From Flavobacterium psychroterrae (lineage in GTDB: Bacteria; Bacteroidota; Bacteroidia; Flavobacteriales; Flavobacteriaceae): a stretch of 64,000 bases of DNA. Position numbers and translations under genes: made by a program. The stretch lies in the NCBI RefSeq assembly GCF_018380615.1, contig NZ_JAGYVZ010000014.1, positions 1 through 64,000 of the forward strand, in the 5' to 3' direction. A model generated the notes under the pieces. The model did not search any database and had not been told where the DNA came from. It saw only the letters and a program-made list of their open reading frames with translations. Positions within the stretch are counted from its first letter, which is position 1; every line of letters starts with the position of its first letter. This document shows, piece by piece, positions 46,391 to 56,894 of the stretch.

Positions 46391-48364
46391 TTATTGGAAG
46401 AAATTCCAAACCAAACCAAATCGAATAACAAAGTCACGATAAGGATTGTTAGGTGCCGAATAATAATCGCTTTTAGAAAACAGAGCATTTATATGTTCTG
46501 CTTTTAAATAAAATCGAGTCTGACGAATTCTGGCGTTTACAAAAAGATCAAATAATGGATAACCTCCAATTTTTTTGTCTTTTTGAACAAAAAATTCTCC
46601 AATTACCGGATTGTAATCATTCCCGTAATATTTTGTAAAATAATTAAAAACAATTCCGGTTTGCATAAACAATGCTTTCTTAAAAAAGTGACCTGAATAG
46701 TAAAATGTATTTCTTGTGACAAAATCTGGTACATTTAAAATCAAATCTGATTGATCTACTTTTTGATATAATAATGTGTTGTCTAAAGCAAAAGGACCAA
46801 ATTTAAATTCTCGGCTCGCTTTTATTTCTAAATAATTAATTGCATTTCCGTATTGCGCCGGATTTACAATTTGTGTATTTGCTGCAATTTGTGCCGGAGA
46901 AGAAACATCTGCAAAATACAAATGATCTTTTAAAACCGTATATTGAACTTCGGCATTTAACCAAGGCGTAAGAACACTGGCACTTAATGAATTAATTTTT
47001 TCGTTTTTAAAACTATTTGACCAATTATATTGTACGTAACTACTTTGATATAAGTTATAATTATTATTTGGCAATTTATTAATGTTGCGATATCTAAAAT
47101 CAAATTGAACCTTTTCATTCCAATCATATCTCAGCTTAGCATCTAAATTTGACAATGATTGACTTGTAATTGATCTTGAATATAAAAAACGTCCGTTCCA
47201 TTTGTTTTTTTGATATTCATATTGTCCGCCTACATTATTAATTTGAAGAAATAAATTATCCGGTATTACTGTTTTACCACTGTCTTTTATGATAATTCTT
47301 CCGTATTCATAATTGGATCTGTAATCATCTACAAAAAAATTAAATTTACCTAAAAGAGAATTTTCATAGGCCACTCCTACTTTATTGTATAATCTTTCAT
47401 AATGTGTCTGATCATTTATTCCCTGAGTAACATATGATTCTCCAAATCTTTGTACGGGTGTAGAACTACCAACCGTTGACAAGACAGTAGCTTGATTGTA
47501 TTCAAAAAATTTATTTTCGTAATTAAATTGATGTGTTACGTATAGATTATTACTTCCATCCGTTGGATTTATTCTAAAAGCATGATCAAAAAATAAACGT
47601 CTTCCTTTTAAAAATGATTTTGCATCTGTTAAGTACACTTGTAATCTCTGACGGTTTTTATAATCCTTATTATCACTTTCAAAATCCGAAGGCGTGGTTA
47701 TTCCACCGTTTTCTTCGTTCGAAATATCCTGATAGGTATAATGTGCATTTATAGCATATCTTCTGTTTGTTGTAGCATAACTTGTTGTAAACCTAAAATT
47801 TCCTGCACTAACTAATTGATTAATATAATCTCCCTCTGAACGTAATCCTTTATAAGCTATAGAAAAATTAAGATTTTTAGATGTATTTAATGTTATAAAT
47901 GAATCAACGTTTTGACCTTTATTAATAGTTGTATTAAAGAATAACTCTGTCAATGGAGTGGCTACAGAATAATAATTGATTTGATCAGCCTCCATATAAT
48001 TAAAATGTTTACCACTAAAACCAATTTCAGGATAAGGAGAAAAATTAGTCAGACTGTATTGTAAAATATTAAAAGTTTGCCCGATGTTTGAAAAAGCCAA
48101 AAGTCCAAAATCATCTTTACGAAGGTGGTTTTGTTTATAAGCACTTTTTAGTGTTAGCGAAGTATCAACATAAGTTGTGTCATGCTCCAGCGTAATAATC
48201 TGATATTGATCTATTGTTGCAATTTTTGCTTTTTTCTTTTTTAGAGTATCTGTTATACTTGAATATTTTGTATTCATATCCAAATTATTTTTAGGAGTAG
48301 TTTTTTCCTGAGAAAACAATAAAGTTGGTACAACTAATAGATATAGAAAAAAGAGTATTCTCAT
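46391..48364 (-). CDS. Putative outer-membrane porin
   Basis: 657 aa with a signal peptide (about 1-18, LLFSQ). It has many alternating aromatic/polar beta-strand stretches and ends in an aromatic-rich strand (FVIRFGLVWNFFQ), the pattern of an outer-membrane beta-barrel with a C-terminal Phe. It resembles the family called 'putative porin' in Flavobacteria. It has no TonB plug. Its cargo is unknown. It is a separate unit with its own promoter. Confidence 0.85.
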   Translation of the reverse strand: MRILFFLYLLVVPTLLFSQEKTTPKNNLDMNTKYSSITDTLKKKKAKIATIDQYQIITLEHDTTYVDTSLTLKSAYKQNHLRKDDFGLLAFSNIGQTFNILQYSLTNFSPYPEIGFSGKHFNYMEADQINYYSVATPLTELFFNTTINKGQNVDSFITLNTSKNLNFSIAYKGLRSEGDYINQLVSAGNFRFTTSYATTNRRYAINAHYTYQDISNEENGGITTPSDFESDNKDYKNRQRLQVYLTDAKSFLKGRRLFFDHAFRINPTDGSNNLYVTHQFNYENKFFEYNQATVLSTVGSSTPVQRFGESYVTQGINDQTHYERLYNKVGVAYENSLLGKFNFFVDDYRSNYEYGRIIIKDSGKTVIPDNLFLQINNVGGQYEYQKNKWNGRFLYSRSITSQSLSNLDAKLRYDWNEKVQFDFRYRNINKLPNNNYNLYQSSYVQYNWSNSFKNEKINSLSASVLTPWLNAEVQYTVLKDHLYFADVSSPAQIAANTQIVNPAQYGNAINYLEIKASREFKFGPFALDNTLLYQKVDQSDLILNVPDFVTRNTFYYSGHFFKKALFMQTGIVFNYFTKYYGNDYNPVIGEFFVQKDKKIGGYPLFDLFVNARIRQTRFYLKAEHINALFSKSDYYSAPNNPYRDFVIRFGLVWNFFQ

Positions 48365-48416
48365 TTGATGGCTTTATATGTAATTATTTCGGTAAAATTT
48401 GTCAAGCAAAGGTAAA

Positions 48417-48451
48417 AGATAAAAACGTATAAAAAAACAAATCATTGTTAT
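48417..48451 (-). promoter_or_regulatory. Promoter of the porin gene
   Basis: Minus strand TTTG (48448-48451), 23-bp spacer, TACCTTTG (48417-48424). Confidence 0.55.
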
Positions 48452-48483
48452 TGAGAGTTTTTTTCAAAACATCATATATAAGC

Positions 48484-48519
48484 AAAAACCCCCAACCATA
48501 AAAGTGGTTGAGGGTTTTC
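48484..48519 (-). terminator. Terminator of the susC-susD pair
   Basis: AAAACCC(C)CAACCA / TGGTTG(A)GGGTTTT stem with a six-base loop, 28 bp beyond the susD stop. Confidence 0.85.
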
Positions 48520-48546
48520 AAAAAAATCAAAATATTTATTTTTACA

Positions 48547-50148
48547 CTACCAGATTGGATTTTGTCCTAAACCTGGATTAGTATTCAATTCAATTTGTGG
48601 TATTGGCCATAAAAATTTATAGTCATCACCTTTAATAGCAGCAATAGAAGTCGTAACAACAAAACTATTTGTTAGTACATATGCAGCAACAGCAGGAGTA
48701 GCACTAGCATATTTTGCAGGAATTCCATCGATAGCAACTGATACTATTGGATCTCCTTGCAATCTATGAATATCTGTCCATCTACGTCCTTCTTGTAAAA
48801 ATTCAATTCTTCTTTCTTTAAGAATAGCAGCAACCAAAGCAGCATCTGTAGTAAAAGAAGCAGCAGTATAAGCCTGCCCGATTGGATTAGTAGGAGTTGC
48901 TATTGGATTAGCTAAAGATCTGTTTCTTACAGAGTTTAACAAAGTTAAAGCAGTTGTTGGATTTGATAAGCGAGCCTGAGCCTCAGCCATATTCAAAACT
49001 ACTTCAGCATATCTAACAACTGGAGCAGCATCTGTCTGGTTAGTAATATCTGTGTACTTATTAGTATATTTAATACCAGCCGCAGTATAGATAAATTTTC
49101 CATCTTCTCTTCGTTTATCATCAGCTAACCATTCCTTATCTCTCCAAAGAATTGGACTAATACAAACTAAAGCTCTATTTTTTAATACACTAGGCAAAGA
49201 AGCATTTACTCCTGGATTAGCTGTAGCAGAATGTTGAATAGAAAAAATAGACTCTGAGTTACTAGGTACAACACTTGTAGTATTTTGAAACGGAGCATAT
49301 GGATCAGCAGTTAATGCAAAAGCTCCAGTTAATTTGTTTCCTTCAAAAATTACATTTGCCCAATCTCTCTTTTGAAGATAAAGTCTGGTTTTGAAAGCGA
49401 TTGCAGCCCATTTAGATGCTCTTCCAACAACTCTTGAAGCAAATGCAGTTGAACTACCAGTAGTAATTAGAGTTTCAGCAGAGTTTAAATCAGCCAAAAC
49501 TTTTGCATAAACTTCACCAACAGTATTTCTTGGTTTTGCAGATTCTGTTGCAATTTCCTCACTTGTATTAACCCCTACTTCTCTATAAGGAATACCAGGA
49601 TGAGTAGCACCAGCTGTATAATTATACGGTCTTGCAAAATAAGTAAGTAATTCTAAATGTGTAATAGCTCTTAAAAATTTAGCTTGTCCAATATAATCAT
49701 TAGCAACAGCCTGAGTAATTACACCTTTAGCAGCTGCCTCTGTTGTTCCCTCGATCATGATATTACATCTGTTGATCAATCTGTAACCATCAACCCAGTA
49801 GTAAACGTTATTAGGAGTTGTTGGATCATAAGTTGCCTTGTATGTTAACTCGTAAAAAGTCGCCATATTTACAACATCTTCACCTCTTGTTTCACCTTGT
49901 TCTACAAACGCAGCTCCCCAAACGTAACCTCTACCACCATTTGGACTAGTTGGTGCAGCGTTATATTGTCCGATAGCTGCAGCGTTGTAAACTCCATTCA
50001 TGTATGTTGCAATCAACGTAGGAGTTGTAAAAGCATCAGGACTTAGAATATTGTTTACTGGTTTTAAATCCAATATTTTTTCTTCTGTACATGAGCTCAT
50101 CCCGAGTACAACTACAGAAAGTAGAATTGTTTTTATTATATTTTTCAT
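48547..50148 (-). CDS. SusD/RagB-family nutrient-binding lipoprotein
   Basis: 533 aa. Lipoprotein signal with Cys20 (GMSSC), SusD-N sequence with tetratricopeptide-like helices and the C-terminal RagB/SusD motif (RRIEFLQEGRRWTDIHRLQGDP). It sits on the outer face of the outer membrane as the lid of the SusC barrel encoded 9 bp upstream. The ligand is unknown and no degradative enzyme is adjacent. Confidence 0.95.
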   Translation of the reverse strand: MKNIIKTILLSVVVLGMSSCTEEKILDLKPVNNILSPDAFTTPTLIATYMNGVYNAAAIGQYNAAPTSPNGGRGYVWGAAFVEQGETRGEDVVNMATFYELTYKATYDPTTPNNVYYWVDGYRLINRCNIMIEGTTEAAAKGVITQAVANDYIGQAKFLRAITHLELLTYFARPYNYTAGATHPGIPYREVGVNTSEEIATESAKPRNTVGEVYAKVLADLNSAETLITTGSSTAFASRVVGRASKWAAIAFKTRLYLQKRDWANVIFEGNKLTGAFALTADPYAPFQNTTSVVPSNSESIFSIQHSATANPGVNASLPSVLKNRALVCISPILWRDKEWLADDKRREDGKFIYTAAGIKYTNKYTDITNQTDAAPVVRYAEVVLNMAEAQARLSNPTTALTLLNSVRNRSLANPIATPTNPIGQAYTAASFTTDAALVAAILKERRIEFLQEGRRWTDIHRLQGDPIVSVAIDGIPAKYASATPAVAAYVLTNSFVVTTSIAAIKGDDYKFLWPIPQIELNTNPGLGQNPIW

Positions 50149-50157
50149 ATATTTTTA

Positions 50158-53100
50158 TTATAAACTTACATTTAATCCAACTGATATCACTTTAGCACGT
50201 GGTGTACCATTAACATCTACTCCAGATGTTTCCATTTCAGGGTTTATACCTTTATAGTCTGAAATCAACCAGATATTTTGTGCCTGAACAAAAAGTCTAA
50301 AAGTATCAACTCCAATTTTATCCATCAACATTTTAGGCAATGTATAACCAATACTAATATTATCAAGTGAAATAAAATCACCTTTTTCAACAAAACGAGT
50401 ACTAGCACTTCCTGAAAGATTTGTAAATGTATTTGAACTTGCCATTAATTTTGGTGTCCATCCATCTCCAGGATTATCAGCACTTTGCCATCTTCCTAAA
50501 ATCTCAGTACCGTTATTATTAAAGTTTTGGTTCATTAACTCTCTTCTTGTTGAGTTAAAAATTTTATTTCCTCCACTAAATCTAAACATAAAACCAAAGT
50601 CAAGATTTTTGTATTTCATGCTAGAAGTAAATGACCCATAATATGTTGGCAATGAATTTCCTAAAATTTTCTTATCTGCAGTTCCTAAAGAAGAAGAAGT
50701 TAAAGGATCATTAGCAACTAATGCCATCCCAGGATTATTTTGGTCATATTTAAAATAAGTACCTGTATTAAGGTTACCCTGTACTAAACTACCATCTGCT
50801 TTGTAATAAACTGGATTACCGTTTGCTTTATTAACTCCCCAATATTCAAAACCATATAAAGAGTTGATTGATTCTCCCTCTTTAATAATAATATTAGGTG
50901 CAATATTTATATCTGTAGATGAACCACCTACGATTGGTTGCCCACCATATAAAGCAGTAACCTTATTTTTAGTAAGTGTTACATTAGTAGAAACATCCCA
51001 TGTAAAGTTTGTATTGTTAATTGCTTTAAAACTAGCAGCAAACTCATATCCTTCGTTGTACATTTTACCAACGTTTTGGTTAATTGTATTATTTGGAATA
51101 CCGATAGAAGGAGGAGTTGGCGCAGCCAAAACTAAATTATCAATATCATTTTTATAATAATCAAAAGCTAAAGTCAATCTGTTGTTAAACAAACCTAAAT
51201 CTACTCCGTAGTCAATTTTAGTTGAAGTTTCCCATTGTAACAAAGGATTTCCAAATTGATAATAACCAATTCCATTAGAACCAGCGTATGGCGAACCAAT
51301 TGTCAAATCTTTTGAAGGATAAGCAGCTTGGTTTAATACATCAACGTTACCAACTTCAGAATAAGATCCTCTGAATTTCAAATCAGAAACTACATTGCTA
51401 ATCCCTTCCATGAAGCTTTCTTTAGAAACTGTCCAACCAGCAGAAACTCCTGGGAAATTATGATATCTAACATCCGATTCAAACTGAGAAATTCCATCAC
51501 GTCTAATAGATCCCTGAATAAAATATTTCTCTTTATAGTTGTATGTCGCACGACCTAAGTATGATATAATTCCTTTTTCAGAAATACCACCGCCCGTATC
51601 TTTAGTATTAAAACTATTATTTACTAAATTTTTATCGAAGAAATCACTTATAATATCACTTCCCTGACCCCATAATGTTTTGTCTTTTGATTTTTGATAT
51701 TCAGCAACACCTGTTACACCAATATTATGGTCCTCAGCAAAAGTATGCTTATAGTTCAAAATATTTTGCCAGTTCCATCTCAAAAGATTTCTATTTTCCT
51801 GGTACAAAATTCCGTTTGATCCACGTCCGTCTCCATGAACAGGGTTCCAATATTGAAAACCATCTGTTGAAGCATTATCTGCACTAACTTGTAATTTATA
51901 ACTTAAATCAGAAGTAATTTTTGCATTTGCAAATACACTTGCAATAATTCTCGTTGTAGTTGATTGATATTTATTATGATCAAGAACATACAGAATATTT
52001 GTAATATTATCTCCCGCAGGAGCTAAATTCTCCCATTGACCAACTGTTGCATTGTTTGAAGAAAGATTATAACCTGTTGGATCAAGAGCATCATAAATAG
52101 GTGTATTTGGCAATTGTCTGATTGTATTAAAAATATTACCTGACAAACCACTTGCATTACTATTCAATCCATTATACTCTGTTCTGTTTACATTTAAATT
52201 TGTACCAATACTTAACCATCTGTTAATGTCCTGATCAATATTAGCTCTAACAGAATATTTTTTCATACTATTAGATAAATTGATACCATCTAAATCTGTA
52301 ATTCCTAAAGATAAATAGTATTTCGTTTTCTCAGAACCTCCACTAAAATTAAGATTATGAGTAGTTTGGGGAGCATTTCTTAAAACAGCACTTTGCCAGT
52401 CTGTATTATAAGTATTACCTACAGCCCAAGGAGTACCAGCTGGAGTTAAATTTGATCTTTTCTCATTAGAAATAGTAATAAAATCAGGTGTTTGTAATAA
52501 ATCATATTTTTTAGTTGCACTAGCAACACCAAAAACACTTGAATAACTTACTTTTAAAGAACCTTTTTTTCCACTTTTAGTAGTAATCAAGATTACACCA
52601 TTAGCAGCTCTAGAACCATAAATAGCCGTTGCAGCACCATCTTTTAAAATATCAAAAGATTCAATATCTTCAGGGTTGATATCTGCCAAACCATTTGTAG
52701 CTGACACACCACCAATATCACCTGAATAGATAGGAATACCATCTACTACAATTAAAGGCTCTGTACTTCCAGAAATAGATCCAATACCTCTAATTCTAAT
52801 TTTTGGAGCAGCTCCAATAAGACCTGTATTAGTTAATACCTGAACTCCTGTTGCTCTACCGGCTAAAACACCCTCGAAACTTGGAGTCACTAAGTTAGCA
52901 ATGTCTTTTCCAGCAATTTTAGAAATAGAACCGGTTACTTCTTTTCTCTTTTGTACACCGTAACCAACAACCACAACCTCATTCATTAATTGGGCCTCAG
53001 ACTCCAATTCAACATTTACCGTGTTTGAAGTACCAACAGTAATTTGTTTGTTATTCATACCTACATATGAAAAAACTAACACATCACCAGTTTTTGCTTT

Positions 53101-53286
53101 AACAGAATAACTTCCGTCAAAATCTGTTTGAGTAGTTGCCTTTGATCCTTTCACAGCAACATTTACTCCTGGAATTACTCCTGTCTTATCAGAGACTTTC
53201 CCAGTAACAGTTCTCTCCTGAGCGAAAGAAAACTGCATAGACAACGCTATTAGTAGCGTACAAATCCATTGTAATTTTAATTTCAT
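50158..53286 (-). CDS. SusC/RagA-family TonB-dependent transporter
   Basis: 1042 aa. Signal peptide (about 1-22, SFAQ), a CarboxypepD-regulatory-like domain (RTVTGKVSDKTGVIPGVNV, about 25-100), plug domain (NEVVVVGYGVQKRKEVTGSI, GVQVLTNTGLIGAAPKIRIR) and a 22-strand barrel region to the end (KVISVGLNVSL). With SusD it imports oligosaccharides or peptides powered by TonB. It leads the two-gene unit. An AT-rich 728-bp region upstream holds possible control elements. Confidence 0.96.
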   Translation of the reverse strand: MKLKLQWICTLLIALSMQFSFAQERTVTGKVSDKTGVIPGVNVAVKGSKATTQTDFDGSYSVKAKTGDVLVFSYVGMNNKQITVGTSNTVNVELESEAQLMNEVVVVGYGVQKRKEVTGSISKIAGKDIANLVTPSFEGVLAGRATGVQVLTNTGLIGAAPKIRIRGIGSISGSTEPLIVVDGIPIYSGDIGGVSATNGLADINPEDIESFDILKDGAATAIYGSRAANGVILITTKSGKKGSLKVSYSSVFGVASATKKYDLLQTPDFITISNEKRSNLTPAGTPWAVGNTYNTDWQSAVLRNAPQTTHNLNFSGGSEKTKYYLSLGITDLDGINLSNSMKKYSVRANIDQDINRWLSIGTNLNVNRTEYNGLNSNASGLSGNIFNTIRQLPNTPIYDALDPTGYNLSSNNATVGQWENLAPAGDNITNILYVLDHNKYQSTTTRIIASVFANAKITSDLSYKLQVSADNASTDGFQYWNPVHGDGRGSNGILYQENRNLLRWNWQNILNYKHTFAEDHNIGVTGVAEYQKSKDKTLWGQGSDIISDFFDKNLVNNSFNTKDTGGGISEKGIISYLGRATYNYKEKYFIQGSIRRDGISQFESDVRYHNFPGVSAGWTVSKESFMEGISNVVSDLKFRGSYSEVGNVDVLNQAAYPSKDLTIGSPYAGSNGIGYYQFGNPLLQWETSTKIDYGVDLGLFNNRLTLAFDYYKNDIDNLVLAAPTPPSIGIPNNTINQNVGKMYNEGYEFAASFKAINNTNFTWDVSTNVTLTKNKVTALYGGQPIVGGSSTDINIAPNIIIKEGESINSLYGFEYWGVNKANGNPVYYKADGSLVQGNLNTGTYFKYDQNNPGMALVANDPLTSSSLGTADKKILGNSLPTYYGSFTSSMKYKNLDFGFMFRFSGGNKIFNSTRRELMNQNFNNNGTEILGRWQSADNPGDGWTPKLMASSNTFTNLSGSASTRFVEKGDFISLDNISIGYTLPKMLMDKIGVDTFRLFVQAQNIWLISDYKGINPEMETSGVDVNGTPRAKVISVGLNVSL

Positions 53287-54014
53287 TTTAATTTATTTTG
53301 AATTAGTATGTGGCAAACATCTTAATTATTTCTTAAAACACCAAATCATTTTAACTTAATTTTAATCTAAATTATTAAACATCTATTAACATCATTCATA
53401 AAAAGCATAAGTTTCTTCATTTTTAATAGTTATATTCTTTAAAATTTATCAAAAATTCAATTTTACCAAAACTATTTCATTAACATAATTTTAACAACAA
53501 GCAATGCTAATTGATTAACTTAGTAAAAAAGAGAGGAATCTTTTATTAAGATCACTAAAACGATAGTCTTTTTTGGTTTTTTGATAATTCCTAAGCAATT
53601 ATCAAAAACAACAAAACATATTTTTTATAATATTTTGTCAATAAAATCATGTTTTTAAAAAAATTGTCAGATTTATTCTTAAAAACATAAAAAAAATAGG
53701 CTGAACCTCCATGTTTAACTCAATATTTAAATATTTTTTCATTTCATCAGAAGTAGAAATCCTTATTTGAAATATAAAATCAAATATAATCTTAAGAAAA
53801 ATTTGCAGCAATAAATATTTTTCACTGAAATATGTTTGATTCCATTCGATAATTTTTTTACCCTTCCTAAAAAATAATGTAGACTATAAATATGGTTTCT
53901 GATTTTTTTCGATTTAATATTTTGCTAAGCAAAAGTCAACTTAGTTAAAAATTAAATTTTCAGTAAAAATTTTAGCCGAACAACAGAAAATTTCATAATA
54001 TTTGCGAAAAAAAA
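53287..54014. other. Long AT-rich intergenic region between susC and rnhB
   Basis: No open frame is supported. A minus-strand TAGTTTTG at 53467-53474 is a possible susC promoter. TTGATAATT (53581-53589) and AATTATCAA (53597-53605) form a perfect 9-bp palindrome with a 7-bp spacer and no T-run tail, more like an operator than a terminator. ATCTTTTATTAAGAT at 53538-53552 is a smaller inverted repeat. For rnhB only an imperfect TATTTG lies just before the ATG. Confidence 0.45.
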
Positions 54015-54674
54015 ATGCTTGCTAAAAATTTTTCAGGTTTTATTCTGGAAACAGGAACAGATGAAGCTGGTCGTGGTTGTCTTGCCGGGCCTGTAACCGC
54101 TGCTGCCGTAATTTTACCCGCTGATTTTGACAATCATATTTTAAATGACAGTAAACAGTTGTCTGAAAAAACAAGAGAATTATTAAAACCAATTATAGAA
54201 CAACATGCAGTTTGTTATTCAGTAACGCATTTGCATGCTGAGGAAATTGATGAAATCAATATATTAAATGCTTCTATGAAAGGAATGCACGAATGTATTT
54301 TAAAATTAAATCAAATTCCTGAATTTGTTATCGTAGATGGCAATCGCGCTCTAAACTCCAAATTAGGTTTGAAAAATAGTTTTGGGAAGCAATTTTCTCT
54401 AACAGAAATAGAATTACTGAAATCTATACCTAATCAATGTATAATAAAAGGTGATGCCAAATTTTTAAGCATTGCCGCAGCTTCAGTTTTAGCAAAAACA
54501 TATCGCGATGAATATATGGATAAAATTCATGAAGAATTCCCGATGTACAATTGGAAACAAAATAAAGGTTATCCAACTAAACAACATCGGGAAGCCATTA
54601 AAAAATACGGAACTACAAAATACCACCGAATGAGTTTTAGACTCTTGCCGGAGCAACTGGAATTAGAATTTTAA
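54015..54674 (+). CDS. rnhB: Ribonuclease HII
   Basis: 219 aa with the RNase HII active-site motif [14 protein letters not shown] (Asp and Glu) near the N-terminus, IVDGNRAL and the [21 protein letters not shown] block. It nicks DNA at embedded ribonucleotides and removes RNA from RNA/DNA hybrids. The stop overlaps the stop of the convergent flavoprotein gene by three bases. Confidence 0.96.
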   Translation: MLAKNFSGFILETGTDEAGRGCLAGPVTAAAVILPADFDNHILNDSKQLSEKTRELLKPIIEQHAVCYSVTHLHAEEIDEINILNASMKGMHECILKLNQIPEFVIVDGNRALNSKLGLKNSFGKQFSLTEIELLKSIPNQCIIKGDAKFLSIAAASVLAKTYRDEYMDKIHEEFPMYNWKQNKGYPTKQHREAIKKYGTTKYHRMSFRLLPEQLELEF

Positions 54675-55261
54675 ATTATGAGTTGATTTTGTTTTAAAAC
54701 CGAAATCAATTCGTTTTCCCATTCCAATACATTTTCCTCAGAAGCTTTATCAGCTTTGTCAAAATAAAAATGCTTTTCAATTTCTAATCCACAATAAGTA
54801 AAAATTCCTGTGTCTGAAGTTAAGACTAAAGCTTTATTCATTCCTATTGCTACATATTCCGCATTTGATTTTCCGTGCGAATTGACAATGATTGTTTGTT
54901 TTCCTGTCAATAATCCTTTTTGAACACCTTGATCATATCTGTAAGCAAATCCATAACTGAATACACGATCGATATAACCTTTCATAATCGCAGGCATTCC
55001 AGTCCACCAAATTGGGTAAATAAAAATAATTCGATCCGCCCAAGTAATAAAATCTTGTTCTGTTTTAACATCATTAGCAATTTGCCCCATTCTTTGTCCG
55101 TGCATATCATCAAGAGATAAAACCGGATTAAAATTAATTTGATTTAAATCACGTACGACAATTTCTTGTCCGGATTTCTGAAGACTTTCAAAGACAGTTT
55201 GTTTGAAGAAATGATTTAAACTTGCCGGATTTGGATGTGCGTATACAATTAAATTTTTCAT
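54671..55261 (-). CDS. NAD(P)H dehydrogenase (quinone)-like flavoprotein
   Basis: 196 aa with a flavodoxin-like fold: [13 protein letters not shown] for FMN/FAD phosphate binding and the family hallmark [21 protein letters not shown]. It is of the KefF/MdaB/NQO type and should reduce quinones or related electrophiles by two electrons. A consensus promoter lies at 55289-55317. The neighbouring AraC-type regulator reads in the same direction upstream of it and could control it. Confidence 0.9.
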   Translation of the reverse strand: MKNLIVYAHPNPASLNHFFKQTVFESLQKSGQEIVVRDLNQINFNPVLSLDDMHGQRMGQIANDVKTEQDFITWADRIIFIYPIWWTGMPAIMKGYIDRVFSYGFAYRYDQGVQKGLLTGKQTIIVNSHGKSNAEYVAIGMNKALVLTSDTGIFTYCGLEIEKHFYFDKADKASEENVLEWENELISVLKQNQLII

Positions 55262-55288
55262 GTTTTCTATTTTTAAAGATTAACATGA

Positions 55289-55317
55289 CAAATGTAGAAC
55301 GCAAGGTTTGAGTACAA
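55289..55317 (-). promoter_or_regulatory. Promoter of the quinone-reductase-like gene
   Basis: Minus strand TTG (55315-55317), 18-bp spacer, TACATTTG (55289-55296), 28 bp before the ATG. Confidence 0.6.
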
Positions 55318-55342
55318 TTGTAAGAAAACGAAATGAGAGTTT

Positions 55343-56164
55343 TTACATTGCTCTTGAACCGCAAATATCATTCTGAAATTTCAAAAATTTTGTTGGAGAA
55401 ATATTCATATAATATTTAAAGTCATGTATCAACTGACTTTGATCATAATAACCACATTGATCCACTATAAAAATCCAATCGGTTTTTTCTGCAACAGCCG
55501 CACTTTTTTGGACTAACTCAACCGCTTTTAAAAATCTTTCATAACGATTGATTTCTTTCATGGTGTGGCCAAAAAACTTTTTCTGATTGAGCTGAATATT
55601 TCTTTCACTCTGATTCATTTTTGAAGCTATTGTTTTAATTGGATCTAAAGCTTCTTCTTTAAAATTAGCTAAAAGTGTAGTGACTAAATTTTGTTCCCCT
55701 AAATAAGGTTTACAAAATTCTAATATATAATCGACTCGTTGTTTTATGTTTGAAATTATTTTCAATTCTTCCCATAAAGTGGCAAAACAATTTTCAGTAA
55801 TTGATGCGTCAGGATGAATGGGCAAAGAATGAGTGAGAAGTGCATTACCAAAGAATCTGTAAAAAGCATCTTTTTTAAAATTGGCAACTAAAATCTGCGA
55901 ATTGGGTTCTAGAGTATAGTCAAAAGCTTGTTTTATGGGACCTAATACAATACATTTTTCAACTTGTAAAATTGTATTCTGACTTGATTTTAAAGTAGGT
56001 TTTGTTCCAAAATTAAAAACCAGAATGGTTTGAAAACTCGGTAACAAGGTTTTTGTTATGGGAAAAGCCGTTTTATTTTCGGCGAAATAGAAATGAGAAA
56101 AAACAGTTTCAAATGCTGAAGGAACGGCAATTCTATAATTGTTATTTTCTTCAGCATTTTTCAT
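55343..56164 (-). CDS. AraC-family transcriptional regulator
   Basis: 273 aa. An N-terminal sensing domain of the DUF6597 type (AVPSAFETVFSHFYFAENKT) is followed by two helix-turn-helix motifs in the last 100 residues (PIKTIASKMNQSERNIQLNQKKFFG, and FIVDQCGYYDQSQLIHDFKYYMNISPTKFL). The effector is unknown. Its nearest downstream gene, 81 bp away in the same orientation, is the quinone-reductase-like flavoprotein, a plausible target. Confidence 0.88.
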   Translation of the reverse strand: MKNAEENNNYRIAVPSAFETVFSHFYFAENKTAFPITKTLLPSFQTILVFNFGTKPTLKSSQNTILQVEKCIVLGPIKQAFDYTLEPNSQILVANFKKDAFYRFFGNALLTHSLPIHPDASITENCFATLWEELKIISNIKQRVDYILEFCKPYLGEQNLVTTLLANFKEEALDPIKTIASKMNQSERNIQLNQKKFFGHTMKEINRYERFLKAVELVQKSAAVAEKTDWIFIVDQCGYYDQSQLIHDFKYYMNISPTKFLKFQNDICGSRAM

Positions 56165-56190
56165 TCTCTTTTATGTTTTAGGAAATTTTC

Positions 56191-56889
56191 TTAAACAAAT
56201 TCTGCTTCGAACAAGTGAGTCAAATGTTTCACAATTTTGGCTTTTACTTCAGCTTCATCAACTTTTTCCACGCCAAGTTCAACTTGTAATGAAGTAACAC
56301 CTTTCCCGCGTATTCCACACGGAATTATATTATCAAAGTAACCCAAATCTACATTTACATTCAGAGCAAATCCATGCATGGTTACCCAACGCGAAGCACG
56401 TACACCAAGTGCGCAAATTTTACGTGCAAAGGGAGTTCCTGCATCCAGCCAAACTCCTGTTTCACCTTCGCTCCTACCGCATTTTAAACCGTATTCTTCC
56501 AGAGTCAGAATAATAGCTTCCTCCAGAAAACGTAAGTATTTGTGAATATCCGTAAAGAAATTTTCAAGGTCCAAAATTGGATAACCTACAATTTGTCCGG
56601 GTCCGTGATACGTGATATCTCCACCACGATTGATTTTATAAAAAGTTGCTCCTTTGGCTTCGAGCTGTTTTTCGTTTAATAATAAATTTTCGAGATCGCC
56701 ACTTTTCCCTAATGTGTAAACGTGCGGATGTTCTACAAAAAGTAAATAATTTGGTGTTTCTAAATCAAGTTCTTCTCTTCTGTTTTTGATTTTTAAGTCG
56801 ACTATATCCTTAAAAATTTCTTCCTGATATTCCCAGGTCGATTTATAATCTTTACTTCCTAAATCCTGAAGTTGAATTTTTTTATTCAT
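56191..56889 (-). CDS. lipB: Lipoyl(octanoyl) transferase
   Basis: 232 aa. It moves octanoate from acyl carrier protein onto lipoyl domains. The catalytic pair is Lys157 (ARKICALGVR) and Cys191 (IPCGIRGKG), with the substrate motif GGDITYHGPGQIVGYPILD. It starts 5 bp after the stop of the first lipoprotein of the array and probably shares its promoter. Confidence 0.96.
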   Translation of the reverse strand: MNKKIQLQDLGSKDYKSTWEYQEEIFKDIVDLKIKNRREELDLETPNYLLFVEHPHVYTLGKSGDLENLLLNEKQLEAKGATFYKINRGGDITYHGPGQIVGYPILDLENFFTDIHKYLRFLEEAIILTLEEYGLKCGRSEGETGVWLDAGTPFARKICALGVRASRWVTMHGFALNVNVDLGYFDNIIPCGIRGKGVTSLQVELGVEKVDEAEVKAKIVKHLTHLFEAEFV

Positions 56890-56894
56890 TTTAA

